A stretch of 64,000 nt of DNA, from the NCBI RefSeq assembly GCF_036173125.1, contig NZ_CP108054.1, positions 3,162,001 to 3,226,000 on the forward strand. Reading direction: 5' to 3'. Source of the DNA: Streptomyces sp. NBC_00286 (GTDB lineage: Bacteria; Actinomycetota; Actinomycetes; Streptomycetales; Streptomycetaceae). Of this stretch, positions 25,295 through 34,118 are shown one piece after another (position 1 is the stretch's first letter; each line of letters opens with the position of its first letter). The translations under genes and the position numbers were made by a program. Below the pieces are notes generated by a model. It was not told where the DNA came from and did not search any database. It was given only the letters and a program-made list of their open reading frames with translations.

Positions 25295-26674
25295 ATGATT
25301 CAGGCCCGACACCACGGTGGCGACCACTGGCCGATACGGCCGTTCAGCAAGCGAGTGGGAAGTCCTGGGGCGAGGGCCCGGCTACGTACCGCCGCGCACG
25401 TAGTCGCCAGTACGGCCGTACTGCCTGTACTCGTCGTCTTCGTCATCGTGCTCGTCGATCTGCTCGGCGGCTCGGGGATGATCTGGCTGCCGCTGCTGGC
25501 CGTCGGGCCCGCGCTGGCCGCCACCACCAGTGGGCCGCTGGGGGTCCTGGGTGTCGGGCTGCTCGCCGTGGGTCTTGGCACCGCACTCGGCGTCCGTGAC
25601 GGTGTGCCGAGCCATGAGTTGGTGGTCGTGCTGTCCGCCCTGGCGGCCGTCACGCTGGCGAGCGGGCTGGCCAGCGCGTTGCGCGGGCGCCGGGAGAAGG
25701 TGCTCGCCGCCGTTCGCTCGGTGGCGGAGGCCGCGCAGCATGCGTTGCTCAAGCCCGTGCCGGCGACGGTCGGGCCGTTCCAGACGGCCGTCCGCTACAG
25801 CGCCGCGGCGGCGGAGGCCCGTATCGGCGGGGACCTCTACGCGCTGGTGCCGACGCCGTACGGGGTGCGTCTGATCGTCGGCGATGTGCGGGGCAAAGGC
25901 CTGCCGGCCGTGGGCACCGCCTCCCTCGTCGTCGGCATCTTCCGCGAGGCCGCCTACGACGAACCCGATCTCCTCGCCGTCGTCGACAGGATCGAGCGGA
26001 GCCTGGCCCGGAACCTCGGCGGCGACGACTTCGTCACCGCCGTCGTCGCCGGCTACCCCCGCGAAGGCCGCCTGGAGGTGGTCAACTGCGGCCACGCGCC
26101 TCCCCTGTTGGTACGCGACCGCAAAGCCGTCCCGGCCGAGCCCACGCACCCGACACCGCCCCTGGGCCTGCGCGCCCTCACCGGCGAGGCCCCCACCCTC
26201 CAGGTCCTGCCCTTCACGGACGGCGACCAACTGCTCCTCTACACCGACGGTGTCACGGAGGCCCGCGACCACAACCGCGACTTCTATCCCGTGGCCAAGG
26301 GCCTGGAACGGCACCTGACCGAGAACCCGGACCGCACCCTCACCGCCCTCCACCAGGAACTACTGACCCACGTGGGCGGCCGACTGCACGACGACGCGGC
26401 CTTGCTGCTGCTCCGCAAGCCGACGGCTGCCGAGAAGGCCACCGCCACCGAAAAGCCTGCCGAGACGGCCACGGCTCCCGAGACGGCCACGGCTCCCGAG
26501 ACGGCCACGGCTCCCGAGACGGCCACGGCTCCCCAGTTGGCAGCCTCCACCTCGCACGCCGAGAGCACCTCGCGCACCGTCCCGCCTCACGCCCGGTCCT
26601 CCGCCGAGAACGAGGGCGCGGACGAGGGCGCGGACGAGGGCGCGGGCCGCAGCACCGACACCGCTACGACGTGA
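25295..26674 (+). CDS. Membrane SpoIIE-family protein phosphatase with repeat tail
   Basis: A 459-residue protein. Three or four hydrophobic helices lie at about 35-130 (AVLPVLVVFVIVLVDLLGG, VGPALAATTSGPLGVLGVGL, ELVVVLSALAAVTLASGL). The SpoIIE phosphatase domain follows (IGGDLYALV, LIVGDVRGKGLPAVG, VVNCGHAPPLLV, LHDDAALLLL). After residue 370 a low-complexity tail has four ETATAP repeats, encoded by an 18-bp tandem repeat near 26461-26532, and ADEGADEGA. The stop overlaps the end of the decayed kdpD on the opposite strand. Confidence 0.9.
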   Translation: MIQARHHGGDHWPIRPFSKRVGSPGARARLRTAAHVVASTAVLPVLVVFVIVLVDLLGGSGMIWLPLLAVGPALAATTSGPLGVLGVGLLAVGLGTALGVRDGVPSHELVVVLSALAAVTLASGLASALRGRREKVLAAVRSVAEAAQHALLKPVPATVGPFQTAVRYSAAAAEARIGGDLYALVPTPYGVRLIVGDVRGKGLPAVGTASLVVGIFREAAYDEPDLLAVVDRIERSLARNLGGDDFVTAVVAGYPREGRLEVVNCGHAPPLLVRDRKAVPAEPTHPTPPLGLRALTGEAPTLQVLPFTDGDQLLLYTDGVTEARDHNRDFYPVAKGLERHLTENPDRTLTALHQELLTHVGGRLHDDAALLLLRKPTAAEKATATEKPAETATAPETATAPETATAPETATAPQLAASTSHAESTSRTVPPHARSSAENEGADEGADEGAGRSTDTATT

Positions 26675-27499
26675 TCGCCGCCGATACGTCCCCCTCCACC
26701 GTCGCTCCGGTCGCGCCCACCGCCACCGGCGCCGTCGGCAACGTAAGCACCATCGTCAGGCCTCCGCCCGGGGTGTCCTCGGCGTCGAGCGTGCCGCCCA
26801 TGGCCTCGGCGAAGCCGCGGGCGACCGCGAGCCCGAGGCCCACGCCGGCGCCGCGCGGGGTGTCGCGACCCGGTCGGCGACTCAGAGCAGCGCCAGTTCG
26901 CGCAGGGCGGTGAGGTTGCCGGGCCGGAAGTAGTTGGACAGGGCCGCGTCGACCTTGTCCGGCTTGTAGATGTTGCCGTGTGCCATCCGCCGCCGCAGCG
27001 CCTGCGGCGACATGTCGACCAACTCGATCTGATCCGCCCGCCGGACGACTTCGTCCGGCACGGTCTCCTTCTGCCGTACGCCCGTTATCGACTCGACCAC
27101 GTCACCCAGCGACTCCAGGTGCTGGATGTTGACCGTCGAGACGACATCGATGCCGGCCGCGAGCAGTTCCTCGACGTCCTGCCAGCGCTTGTCGTTGCGG
27201 GAGCCGGGGATGTTGGTGTGGGCGAGCTCGTCGACGAGCGCCACCTGGGGGCGCCGGGCCAGCACCGCGTCCACGTCCATCTCGGTGAAGGACGAGCCCC
27301 GGTACTCCAACTCCTTGCGCGGGATCTCCTCCAGGCCGTGCAGCATCACCTCGGTGCGCGGCCGGGCGTGGTGCTCGACGAAGGCGACCACGCAGTCCGT
27401 GCCCCGCTCGACGCGGCGGTGCGCCTCGGAGAGCATCGCGTACGTCTTGCCGACGCCCGGCGCCGCACCGAGGTAAATCCGAAGTCTGCCGCGTGCCAT
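26664..27499 (-). pseudogene. kdpD: Sensor kinase KdpD, reduced to its two ends
   Basis: The first 205 residues are normal KdpD: Walker A GAAPGVGKTYAMLSEA, VDELAHTNIPGSRNDKRW, STVNIQHLESLGD. At 26882-26884 the conserved Trp of LRELALLW is replaced by TGA, after which VADRV is still readable. The sequence then jumps, in another frame, to the kinase end: DTPRGAGVGLGLAVARGFAE and GGGLTMVLTLP, stopping at 26664. About 550 residues (USP domain, four membrane helices, phospho-acceptor His, most of the ATPase) are missing. A working kinase is impossible. Confidence 0.88.
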
Positions 27500-27555
27500 G
27501 GTGTCGTCTCAGTTCTCGAAGTCTCGGTCTCGCGAGGTCTCGGTGTCGCGAAGTC

Positions 27556-28236
27556 TCAGCGCTCGAAGCGGTAACCCATGCCGGGTTCGGTGATGAGATG
27601 GCGGGGATGCGCGGGATCGGACTCCAACTTCCGCCGGAGTTGGGCCATATAGACACGTAGGTAATTGGTCTTGTTGCTCTGCGAGGCGCCCCACACCTCC
27701 TGAAGCAGCTGCTTCTGCGTGATGAGACGTCCCGGATTGCTGACCAGGATCTCCAGCAGATGCCACTCCGTGGGCGTCAGCCGTACGTAAACGCCCGGCG
27801 CGCGCATCGCCGTCTTCGCGACGAGGTCGATGGTGAAGTCCTCCGTGATCACCTCGACGGTCTCGGGCGCCACGGCCTCCGTACGGCGGACGGCGGCCCG
27901 CAGCCGCGCCGGCAGCTCGTCCATGCTGAACGGCTTGGTCATGTAGTCGTCGGCGCCCGCGTCCAGCGCGGCGACCTTCTCGTCGGAGGCACGGCGCGCG
28001 GACAGCACCAGGATGGGTACGCGGGTCCAGCCGCGCAGGGCCTTGATGACGTCCACGCCGTCCATGTCGGGCAGCCCCAGATCGAGTACGACCACGTCGG
28101 GCCGGCGCATGGCGGCGAGCCGGAGGGCGGTGGCGCCGTCGGGGGCCGGGTCGACGCCGTACTGGCGGGCCTGCATGTTGATCACGAGGGCGCGTACGAG
28201 CTGTGGGTCGTCCTCGACCACCAGTACCCGCGTCAT
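27556..28236 (-). CDS. kdpE: Response regulator KdpE
   Basis: A 226-residue OmpR-type regulator. Receiver: VLVVEDDPQLVRALVINM, phospho-acceptor Asp in VVVLDLGLPDMDG, Lys in DDYMTKPFS. Winged helix: LTPTEWHLLEILVSNPG, TNYLRVYMAQLRRKLESDP, ITEPGMGYRFER. It is intact and full length although its kinase kdpD, just downstream, is broken, and most kdp structural genes are gone. It could be phosphorylated by another kinase, act unphosphorylated, or be on the way to decay. The order kdpC-kdpE-kdpD differs from the usual kdpD-kdpE. Confidence 0.93.
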   Translation of the reverse strand: MTRVLVVEDDPQLVRALVINMQARQYGVDPAPDGATALRLAAMRRPDVVVLDLGLPDMDGVDVIKALRGWTRVPILVLSARRASDEKVAALDAGADDYMTKPFSMDELPARLRAAVRRTEAVAPETVEVITEDFTIDLVAKTAMRAPGVYVRLTPTEWHLLEILVSNPGRLITQKQLLQEVWGASQSNKTNYLRVYMAQLRRKLESDPAHPRHLITEPGMGYRFER

Positions 28237-28313
28237 CGGCGTACGCCCTTCCTCTCGTATCAGGGGCTTACGCATCTGGGGCTATCGGGGGCTTTTCCAT
28301 GGGGAGTTGGGTG

Positions 28314-28946
28314 TCAGCTCTTCGTTACGAGTTCCTTGAGCGTGATGTTGAGTTCGAGGACGTTGACGCGGGGCTCGCCCATGAAGCCGAGGGTGCGGCC
28401 CTCCGTGTGCTCGTCGACGAGCTTCTGGACCTGGGCGACGGACAGCCCGTTCCGCTCGGCGATGCGGTGGACCTGGAGGTTCGCGTACGCCGGGGAGATG
28501 TCCGGGTCGAGGCCGGAGCCGGATGAGGTGACGGCGTCGGCGGGGACCTGGGAGGGCTTCACCTTGTAGTCCGCGGTCGAGTTGTCCTTGACGACCTCGG
28601 CCTTGGCCTCCCGTACCCACTTGATGAGTTCGGCGTTGTCGCCGGCACGGTTGGTGGCGCCGGACAGGATCAGCTTGTACTGGGTGTTGACCGAGTTCTC
28701 ACCGAGCCCGTTGGCCGGCCGGGGCTGGAAGTAGTCGAGGCTGTAGCCCTGCTGGCCGATCAGCGAGGAGCCGACGACCTTGCCGTCCGCCTTGATCTCC
28801 GAGCCGTTCGCCTTGTCGTTGAACAGCGCCTGGGCGACACCGGTGACGGCCAGCGGGTAGAGCACACCGCACACCAGCGTCAGTACGAGCAGCGCCCGCA
28901 GGCCTGCCCCCAGCAACCGGGCAGTGTTCGTAACCGAGTTGTTCAT
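28314..28946 (-). CDS. kdpC: KdpC subunit of the potassium P-type ATPase
   Basis: A 210-residue protein with one N-terminal helix (GAGLRALLVLTLVCGVLYPL) and a KdpC body: NGSEIKADGKVVGSSLIGQQ, YFQPRPANG, VPADAVTSSGSGLDPDISPA, YANLQVHRIAERNGLSV, EGRTLGFMGEPRVNVLELN. Length and motifs are normal. KdpC stabilises KdpB and aids ATP binding, but here KdpA and KdpB are only fragments, so KdpC has no partner in this locus. It starts 4 bp after the kdpB fragment ends. Confidence 0.92.
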   Translation of the reverse strand: MNNSVTNTARLLGAGLRALLVLTLVCGVLYPLAVTGVAQALFNDKANGSEIKADGKVVGSSLIGQQGYSLDYFQPRPANGLGENSVNTQYKLILSGATNRAGDNAELIKWVREAKAEVVKDNSTADYKVKPSQVPADAVTSSGSGLDPDISPAYANLQVHRIAERNGLSVAQVQKLVDEHTEGRTLGFMGEPRVNVLELNITLKELVTKS

Positions 28947-28950
28947 GGGG

Positions 28951-29380
<430 letters not shown>

Positions 29381-29428
29381 CGAGTCCTCTTCTTGCCTCC
29401 TTGATTTCTTGCTTCGTGATGTCGGTGG

Positions 29429-29605
29429 TCATGTCGCCAGCCCCTCGGCGAGCGGGCCCAGCGCGAGTGCCGGGAAGTAGGTCAGACCGGTGATGATCAG
29501 GATCGCGCCCACCAACAGCCCGGTGAACAGCGGCTTTTCGGTCCGCAGGGTGCCTGCCGTGGCCGGCACCGGCGTCTGCTCGGCGAGGATGCGGCCGCCG
29601 TTGAC
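29429..29605 (-). pseudogene. kdpA: KdpA, last 58 residues only
   Basis: The minus strand reads [20 protein letters not shown] and [20 protein letters not shown], then stops in an ATGA arrangement near the kdpB start. This is the final helix of KdpA, the K+-channel subunit (normally about 555 residues). The gene is cut at about 29605, right where an array of dispersed repeats begins. Confidence 0.82.
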
Positions 29606-30182
29606 GGGTCCCTTACGCGGGGGCGTGCGCCTTTGACGCTTCTCTTACGGCGGCACTGCGTTCGCTTGGGCCGTTGGGTTCGTTTTCGACTGCGGGCACG
29701 TCGTGGCTGGTCGCGCAGCCCGCGGGGTGCCTCCGGCGGTGGGGCGGCTGCGGGTGGGTTGTGGTTGCTCGCGCAGTTCCCCGCGCCCCTTGGGTGGTTG
29801 GTGGGTGCGGGGCCGCGGGCCGGTGCGTCAGCCCGTCGCCAACGGGGCATACGGCCCCTTGCTTGCACGGGGTTCTGGTGTGCCCAGACCGGAGCTAAGC
29901 GACGGGCATAGGACGCACCGGCCCACGTCCCCTCCCCCCGGAGGGAGAGTGCCGGTTTCGTCGGGGTGCGGGCTCCCCCCGGGCGCTGGTTTTTCCGCGC
30001 GGGCGGGTACGGGGCGCGGGCCATTTCGGTTCGCTTGTTCTTCGGGGCGCGGGCAATCGCAGGTTTTTAGGGGCGCGGGGAACTGCGCGAACAGCCACAC
30101 ACAACCCGCACCCGCCCAACCGCCGGAGGCACCCCGCGGGGAACTGCGCGACCAGCCACGACGGCGCCGGAGCCGACACCCC
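29606..30182. repeat. Large inverted repeat of the GTGGCTGGTCGCGC family
   Basis: Left arm 29698-29793 contains TCGTGGCTGGTCGCGCAG, CCCGCGGGGTGCCTCCGGCG and GCGCAGTTCCCCGCGCCCCT. Right arm 30067-30172 is its reverse complement with few changes. Each arm holds two repeat copies. Between them a second dyad pairs GGGCCGGTGCGTC (29817-29829) with GACGCACCGGCCC (29912-29924). No gene is supported. The block separates the kdp remnant from ku. Confidence 0.8.
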
Positions 30183-31205
30183 TCAAGCCCGCTTGCGAGC
30201 CGTCGTCTTCTTGGCGGCTGTCTTCTTCGTGGCCGCCTTCTTGGCGGTGGTCTTCTTGGCTGCCGCCTTCTCGCCGGAGGCGGACGCGGGCTTCTTCTCC
30301 GTCGAGGTCGACTTCTTGCCGCCCGTCTCCTTGGGAGACGTACGGGCCGTCTTACGGGCGCCGGTCCGGCGGGCGGAGAGCCGACTGATCTCGGCCTCCT
30401 CGCCTGCCTCCCCCTCCTCGCCGCGCGAGGCGCGGGCCTCGCGGACGCTGGACTCGAGCGCGGACATGAGGTCGATGACCTTGCCGCCCCGGTCGGCGGC
30501 AGGCGCGGCGGGGATCTTCTCGCCGGAGGCCTTCGCGGCGATGAGTTCCTCGACGGCCTCGCGATAGTCGTCGTGGAGCTCCTCGAGGTCGACCTCGCCG
30601 AGGGTGTCCATCAGGGCGTCCGCGAGGTCGAGTTCCTTGTCGCGGACGGTGACGCTCGCATCCGGCGTCGCGGACTCCGGCGCGCGGACCTCGTCCGGCC
30701 ACAGCAGCCCGTGCATGGCGATGACGTCGTCGACGACCCGCAGCATCCCGAGCCGCTCCCTACCCCGCAGCGCGAACTTGGCGATGGCGACCCGCCCGCT
30801 CCGCTTCAGCGCCTCACGCAGCAGGGTGTAGGGCTTGGCGGCGGGAACTCCGTTCGCCATCAGGTAGTACGCCGCGTCCATCTGGAGCGGATCGATGCGC
30901 TCGGCCGGGATGAACCCCACGATGTCGATCGTCTTCGCGGTCGGCAGGGGCAGCGCGGCCAGATCGTCGTCGGTGATCGGGATGATCGTGCCGTCCGGCT
31001 CCTCGTAGCCCTTGCCGATCTCGTCGGACGCGACCTCCCGTTCCTCCAGCTCACACACCTTGCGGTAGCGGATACGGCCGCCGTCCTCGGTGTGGATCTG
31101 GCGGAAGGAGACCGAGTGATGCTCCGTGGCGTTCACCAGCTTGATCGGGATGCTGACCAGGCCGAAGGAGATGGCGCCGTTCCAGATGGATCTCACGTCC
31201 GTCAC
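30183..31205 (-). CDS. ku: Ku protein of bacterial NHEJ
   Basis: A 340-residue Ku that forms a ring homodimer on DNA ends and recruits ligase D. The Ku core covers about 1-255 (SIWNGAISFGLVSIPIKLVN, VSFRQIHTEDGGRIRYRKVC, YEEPDGTIIPITDDDLAALP, AAYYLMANGVPAAKPYTLLR). A long C-terminal tail of Lys/Ala/Thr repeats (AAKKTTAKKAATKKTAAKK) is the basic extension seen in actinobacterial Ku and binds DNA. GTG 31205 is the start. The LigD polymerase gene begins 41 bp away on the other strand. Confidence 0.95.
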   Translation of the reverse strand: MTDVRSIWNGAISFGLVSIPIKLVNATEHHSVSFRQIHTEDGGRIRYRKVCELEEREVASDEIGKGYEEPDGTIIPITDDDLAALPLPTAKTIDIVGFIPAERIDPLQMDAAYYLMANGVPAAKPYTLLREALKRSGRVAIAKFALRGRERLGMLRVVDDVIAMHGLLWPDEVRAPESATPDASVTVRDKELDLADALMDTLGEVDLEELHDDYREAVEELIAAKASGEKIPAAPAADRGGKVIDLMSALESSVREARASRGEEGEAGEEAEISRLSARRTGARKTARTSPKETGGKKSTSTEKKPASASGEKAAAKKTTAKKAATKKTAAKKTTARKRA

Positions 31206-31246
31206 CTTTCAGGTCGTTTTGTCCCGATACGTGGGATTCTCATCGT

Positions 31247-32128
31247 ATGACGCCGATCACGGAGGTGGAGGGGCGAAAGCTCGCGCTGAGCAACCTGGGG
31301 AAGGTGCTCTATCCGGCGACCGGTTTCACCAAGGGCGAGGTGCTGCACTACTACGCGACGGTGGCGGACCCGCTGCTCGCCCACCTCCGCGACCGCCCCC
31401 TCTCCTTCCTGCGCTACCCCGACGGACCCGACGGCCAGGTCTTCTTCGCCAAGAACGTTCCGCCGGGTACGCCCGAGTGGGTCGGTACGACGGAGGTGCC
31501 CCGGTCGGAGGGGGCGGCCCGTATGGTCCTGATACAGAACCTCGCCTCGTTGATGTGGGCGGCGAACCTGGTCACGGAGTTCCACACCCCCCAGTGGCGT
31601 GCGGACTCCCCTCACCTCGCGGACCGTCTGGTCTTCGACCTCGACCCGGGCGCGCCCGCCACGATCGTCGAGTGCTGCCGGGTGGCCCTGTGGCTCCGGG
31701 ACCGCCTGGCAGCGGACGGCTTGCAGGCCTACGCGAAGACCTCCGGCTCCAAGGGCCTGCACCTCCTCGCCGCGCTGGAGCCGACGCCGTCCTCCGAGGT
31801 CACGTCATACGCCAAGTCGCTGGCGGTGGAAGCCGAGGCGGAGCTTGCCCCTCTGGTCACGCATCGCATGACGCGGAGCCTTCGCCCCAGGAAGGTCTTC
31901 GTCGACTTCAGCCAGAACGCCGCCCGCAAGACCACGGCGACCCCGTACACCCTCCGGGCCCGCCAGGCACCCACGGTCTCCACGCCGGTGACCTGGCCGG
32001 AAGTCACGAACTGCACCCGCCCCGCCGACCTGACGTTCCACGCCCCGGACCTGGCCGCCCGGCTGGATGAGCACGGCGACCTGCTGTCCCCGCTGTTCGA
32101 CCCGGCCCAGGCCCACCCGCTTCCTTAG
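31247..32128 (+). CDS. LigD polymerase/primase-type NHEJ protein
   Basis: A 293-residue stand-alone LigD polymerase domain (archaeo-eukaryotic primase fold) that fills gaps at broken ends, preferring ribonucleotides. Visible motifs: YPATGFTKGEVLHYYATVAD, RYPDGPDGQVFFAKNVP, catalytic LVFDLDPG, KTSGSKGLHLL, and KVFVDFSQNAARKTTATPYT. No ligase or phosphoesterase domain is fused, as is common in Streptomyces, so sealing needs a ligase encoded elsewhere. It shares a 41-bp divergent promoter region with ku. Confidence 0.93.
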   Translation: MTPITEVEGRKLALSNLGKVLYPATGFTKGEVLHYYATVADPLLAHLRDRPLSFLRYPDGPDGQVFFAKNVPPGTPEWVGTTEVPRSEGAARMVLIQNLASLMWAANLVTEFHTPQWRADSPHLADRLVFDLDPGAPATIVECCRVALWLRDRLAADGLQAYAKTSGSKGLHLLAALEPTPSSEVTSYAKSLAVEAEAELAPLVTHRMTRSLRPRKVFVDFSQNAARKTTATPYTLRARQAPTVSTPVTWPEVTNCTRPADLTFHAPDLAARLDEHGDLLSPLFDPAQAHPLP

Positions 32129-32892
32129 CCATCGGTGAGGTAGGCATCCAGCGCGGCGGCGCCGCTGAGCATGGCGCGGCTACGGGCCGAGAGGCGGGCG
32201 TGCCAGTCGTCCAGCGCCGACTCGAGCGGCGCGATGCCTCCGGCGGAACGGACCTGGGCGATCAGCGGGGCGACCTGTTCGAGCAGGTAGCCGCCCCGTC
32301 GGAGCTGGTGGACCAGGAGGGCGTCGCGTACGTCGGCCGCGCTGTAGACGCGGTAGCCCGTCTGTGGGTCACGGCGCGGCCGGACCAGGCCGGCGCGTTC
32401 CCATTTGCGCAGGGTGGCCGGGCGGATGCCGAGCCTTCTCGCCAGGGGGCCGACGAACATCTCGCCGCGTTCCTGCGGTACGGGCTCGAGGTCGCGCAGG
32501 GCGGCTTCGACCGACTGGAGGGTGCGGCGGTCGTCGAGCAGTTGGGCGTGACTTTCGTCGATGAGCCGCAGTGCGTCCTCGGTGGCGTCCCGGTTGACCG
32601 CCTGCATGATCGCCGTGGCCGTCTGGTGGCCGTGTCCGGGCACGAGAGCGAGGAACGCACGCAGGGCTTGCGCGTGCCGGGGCGTGTAGGCGCGGTAGCC
32701 GTGCGAGGTGCGTTCCGCGGCCGGAAGGATCCCGGCGTCCTCGTAATTGCGGACCGCCTGCGTGGACAGTCCGTGCGCTCGCGCCAGGTCGACCGGCCTG
32801 AGCCGACCACCGCTTTGAAGGTTTTGCCGCACTGTCCTGCCGATATCGACGAGAAGTTTCCACCGTTGGTTCAACGATACCGTTGAAGGCAT
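32125..32892 (-). CDS. MerR-family regulator with two HTH domains (TioE-like)
   Basis: About 255 residues if started at ATG 32892. Two MerR-type winged helices are present: LRPVDLARAHGLSTQAVRNY with GYRAYTPRHAQALRAF, and later GPLARRLGIRPATLRKWERA with GYRVYSAADVRDALLVHQ. A helical linker lies between them. This double-domain form is seen in a subset of actinobacterial MerR proteins. The start overlaps the divergent esterase start, and a palindrome lies within the first codons, so autoregulation and control of the esterase are likely. GTG near 32844 (VDIGRT) is an alternative start. Confidence 0.85.
   Translation of the reverse strand: MPSTVSLNQRWKLLVDIGRTVRQNLQSGGRLRPVDLARAHGLSTQAVRNYEDAGILPAAERTSHGYRAYTPRHAQALRAFLALVPGHGHQTATAIMQAVNRDATEDALRLIDESHAQLLDDRRTLQSVEAALRDLEPVPQERGEMFVGPLARRLGIRPATLRKWERAGLVRPRRDPQTGYRVYSAADVRDALLVHQLRRGGYLLEQVAPLIAQVRSAGGIAPLESALDDWHARLSARSRAMLSGAAALDAYLTDG
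32864..32887. promoter_or_regulatory. Palindromic operator between the MerR gene and the esterase
   Basis: TTCAACG (32870-32876) and CGTTGAA (32881-32887) form a dyad with a 4-bp ATAC spacer. An overlapping dyad, CGTTG-GTT-CAACG, extends it to the left from 32864. It lies directly before the esterase ATG at 32891. Confidence 0.65.
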
Positions 32893-34099
32893 GCCTGCTG
32901 ATGTCACAGCCGCCGCCCGTGCCGTCGACCCCGCAACCGTCATGGGGCTGCTCCCCGCCAAGCCACGCCTACTCGCCCTGGGCGAACCCACCCACGGCGA
33001 GGACACCCTCCTCGACCTGCGCAACGGCCTCTTCCGGCAACTCGTCGAGCAGGAGGGCTACCGGACCATCGCGATCGAGAGCGACTGCCTGATGGGCCTG
33101 GTCGTGGACGACTACGTCACCTCGGGCACCGGCACCCTCGACGAGGTCATGAAGCGCGGCTTCAGCCACGAGTGGTTCAACGCATCCGCCGCCAACCGCG
33201 AGCTGGTGCGCTGGATGCGCGCGTACAACGACGGCCGGCCCCCGTCCGAACGGCTCCGCTTCGCCGGTTTCGACGCCCCACTGGAGATGACCCACGCAGA
33301 GAGCCCCCGCCAGTCCCTCACCGCACTCCACGCCTACCTCGCCGCCCGAGTGGACGCCGACCTGCTTCCCTGCACCGCGGAAACGCTCGACCGCCTGCTC
33401 GGCGCCGACGACCGCTGGACCAACCCCGCCGCCATGACGGACCCGTCCCAGTCCCTGGGCCGGACGCCCGAGGCCAAGCAACTGCGGCTGCTCGCGGATG
33501 ACTTGGTGGCCCTCCTCGACGCGCAGACGCCGCACCTGATCGCGACGTCCACGCGGGAGGACTGGCACCGGGCACGCCTGTACGCCCGTACCGCCACCGG
33601 CCTGCTGCGCTACCACTACTGGATGGCCGACACATCCCCGAATCGCATGGCCCGGCTGGGAGGCCTACGGGATTCGATGATGGCCGCCAACCTGCTCGCC
33701 CTCGCCGAACGAGGCCCGACCCTGGTCAACGCCCACAACAGCCACCTCCAGCGCGAGGGCTCGATGCGGATGGGCGACCTGCCGGGCGAATGGTGGAGCG
33801 CCGGCGCGATGGTCAGCGCCCGGCTGGGAGAGTCATACGCCTTCCTGGCCACGGCCCTCGGCACGATCCGCCACCAAGGGGTGGACACCCCACCTCCGGA
33901 CACCGTCGAGGGACTGCTGTACGCACTCCCCCAGCAGCGTTGCCTGGTCGACCCCCGCGAACTGGCCACCACGCTCGCCGACGCACCGCCCGCTCCCCGC
34001 GAGTCCCCCTGGTACGGCTACGCCCCGCTGAACCCGGCACACCTGACCGGCACCGACGGCATCGTGTTCGTCAAGGACGCCCAGCGAAGCCAGGCCTAG
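32891..34099 (+). CDS. Erythromycin-esterase-family hydrolase
   Basis: A 402-residue protein of the Ere/EreA-like family, related to macrolide-hydrolysing esterases. Family features: LLALGEPTHGEDTLLDLRNG (GExxHG), RTIAIESDCLMG, RFAGFDAPLEM, and VNAHNSHLQREGS with the catalytic His region. Many family members do not act on erythromycin, so the substrate is unknown. It is divergent from a double-HTH MerR regulator with a shared operator, which suggests induction by a small molecule, perhaps the antibiotic it degrades. Confidence 0.88.
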   Translation: MPADVTAAARAVDPATVMGLLPAKPRLLALGEPTHGEDTLLDLRNGLFRQLVEQEGYRTIAIESDCLMGLVVDDYVTSGTGTLDEVMKRGFSHEWFNASAANRELVRWMRAYNDGRPPSERLRFAGFDAPLEMTHAESPRQSLTALHAYLAARVDADLLPCTAETLDRLLGADDRWTNPAAMTDPSQSLGRTPEAKQLRLLADDLVALLDAQTPHLIATSTREDWHRARLYARTATGLLRYHYWMADTSPNRMARLGGLRDSMMAANLLALAERGPTLVNAHNSHLQREGSMRMGDLPGEWWSAGAMVSARLGESYAFLATALGTIRHQGVDTPPPDTVEGLLYALPQQRCLVDPRELATTLADAPPAPRESPWYGYAPLNPAHLTGTDGIVFVKDAQRSQA

Positions 34100-34118
34100 A
34101 GCTGTCCTAGACCAAGCC

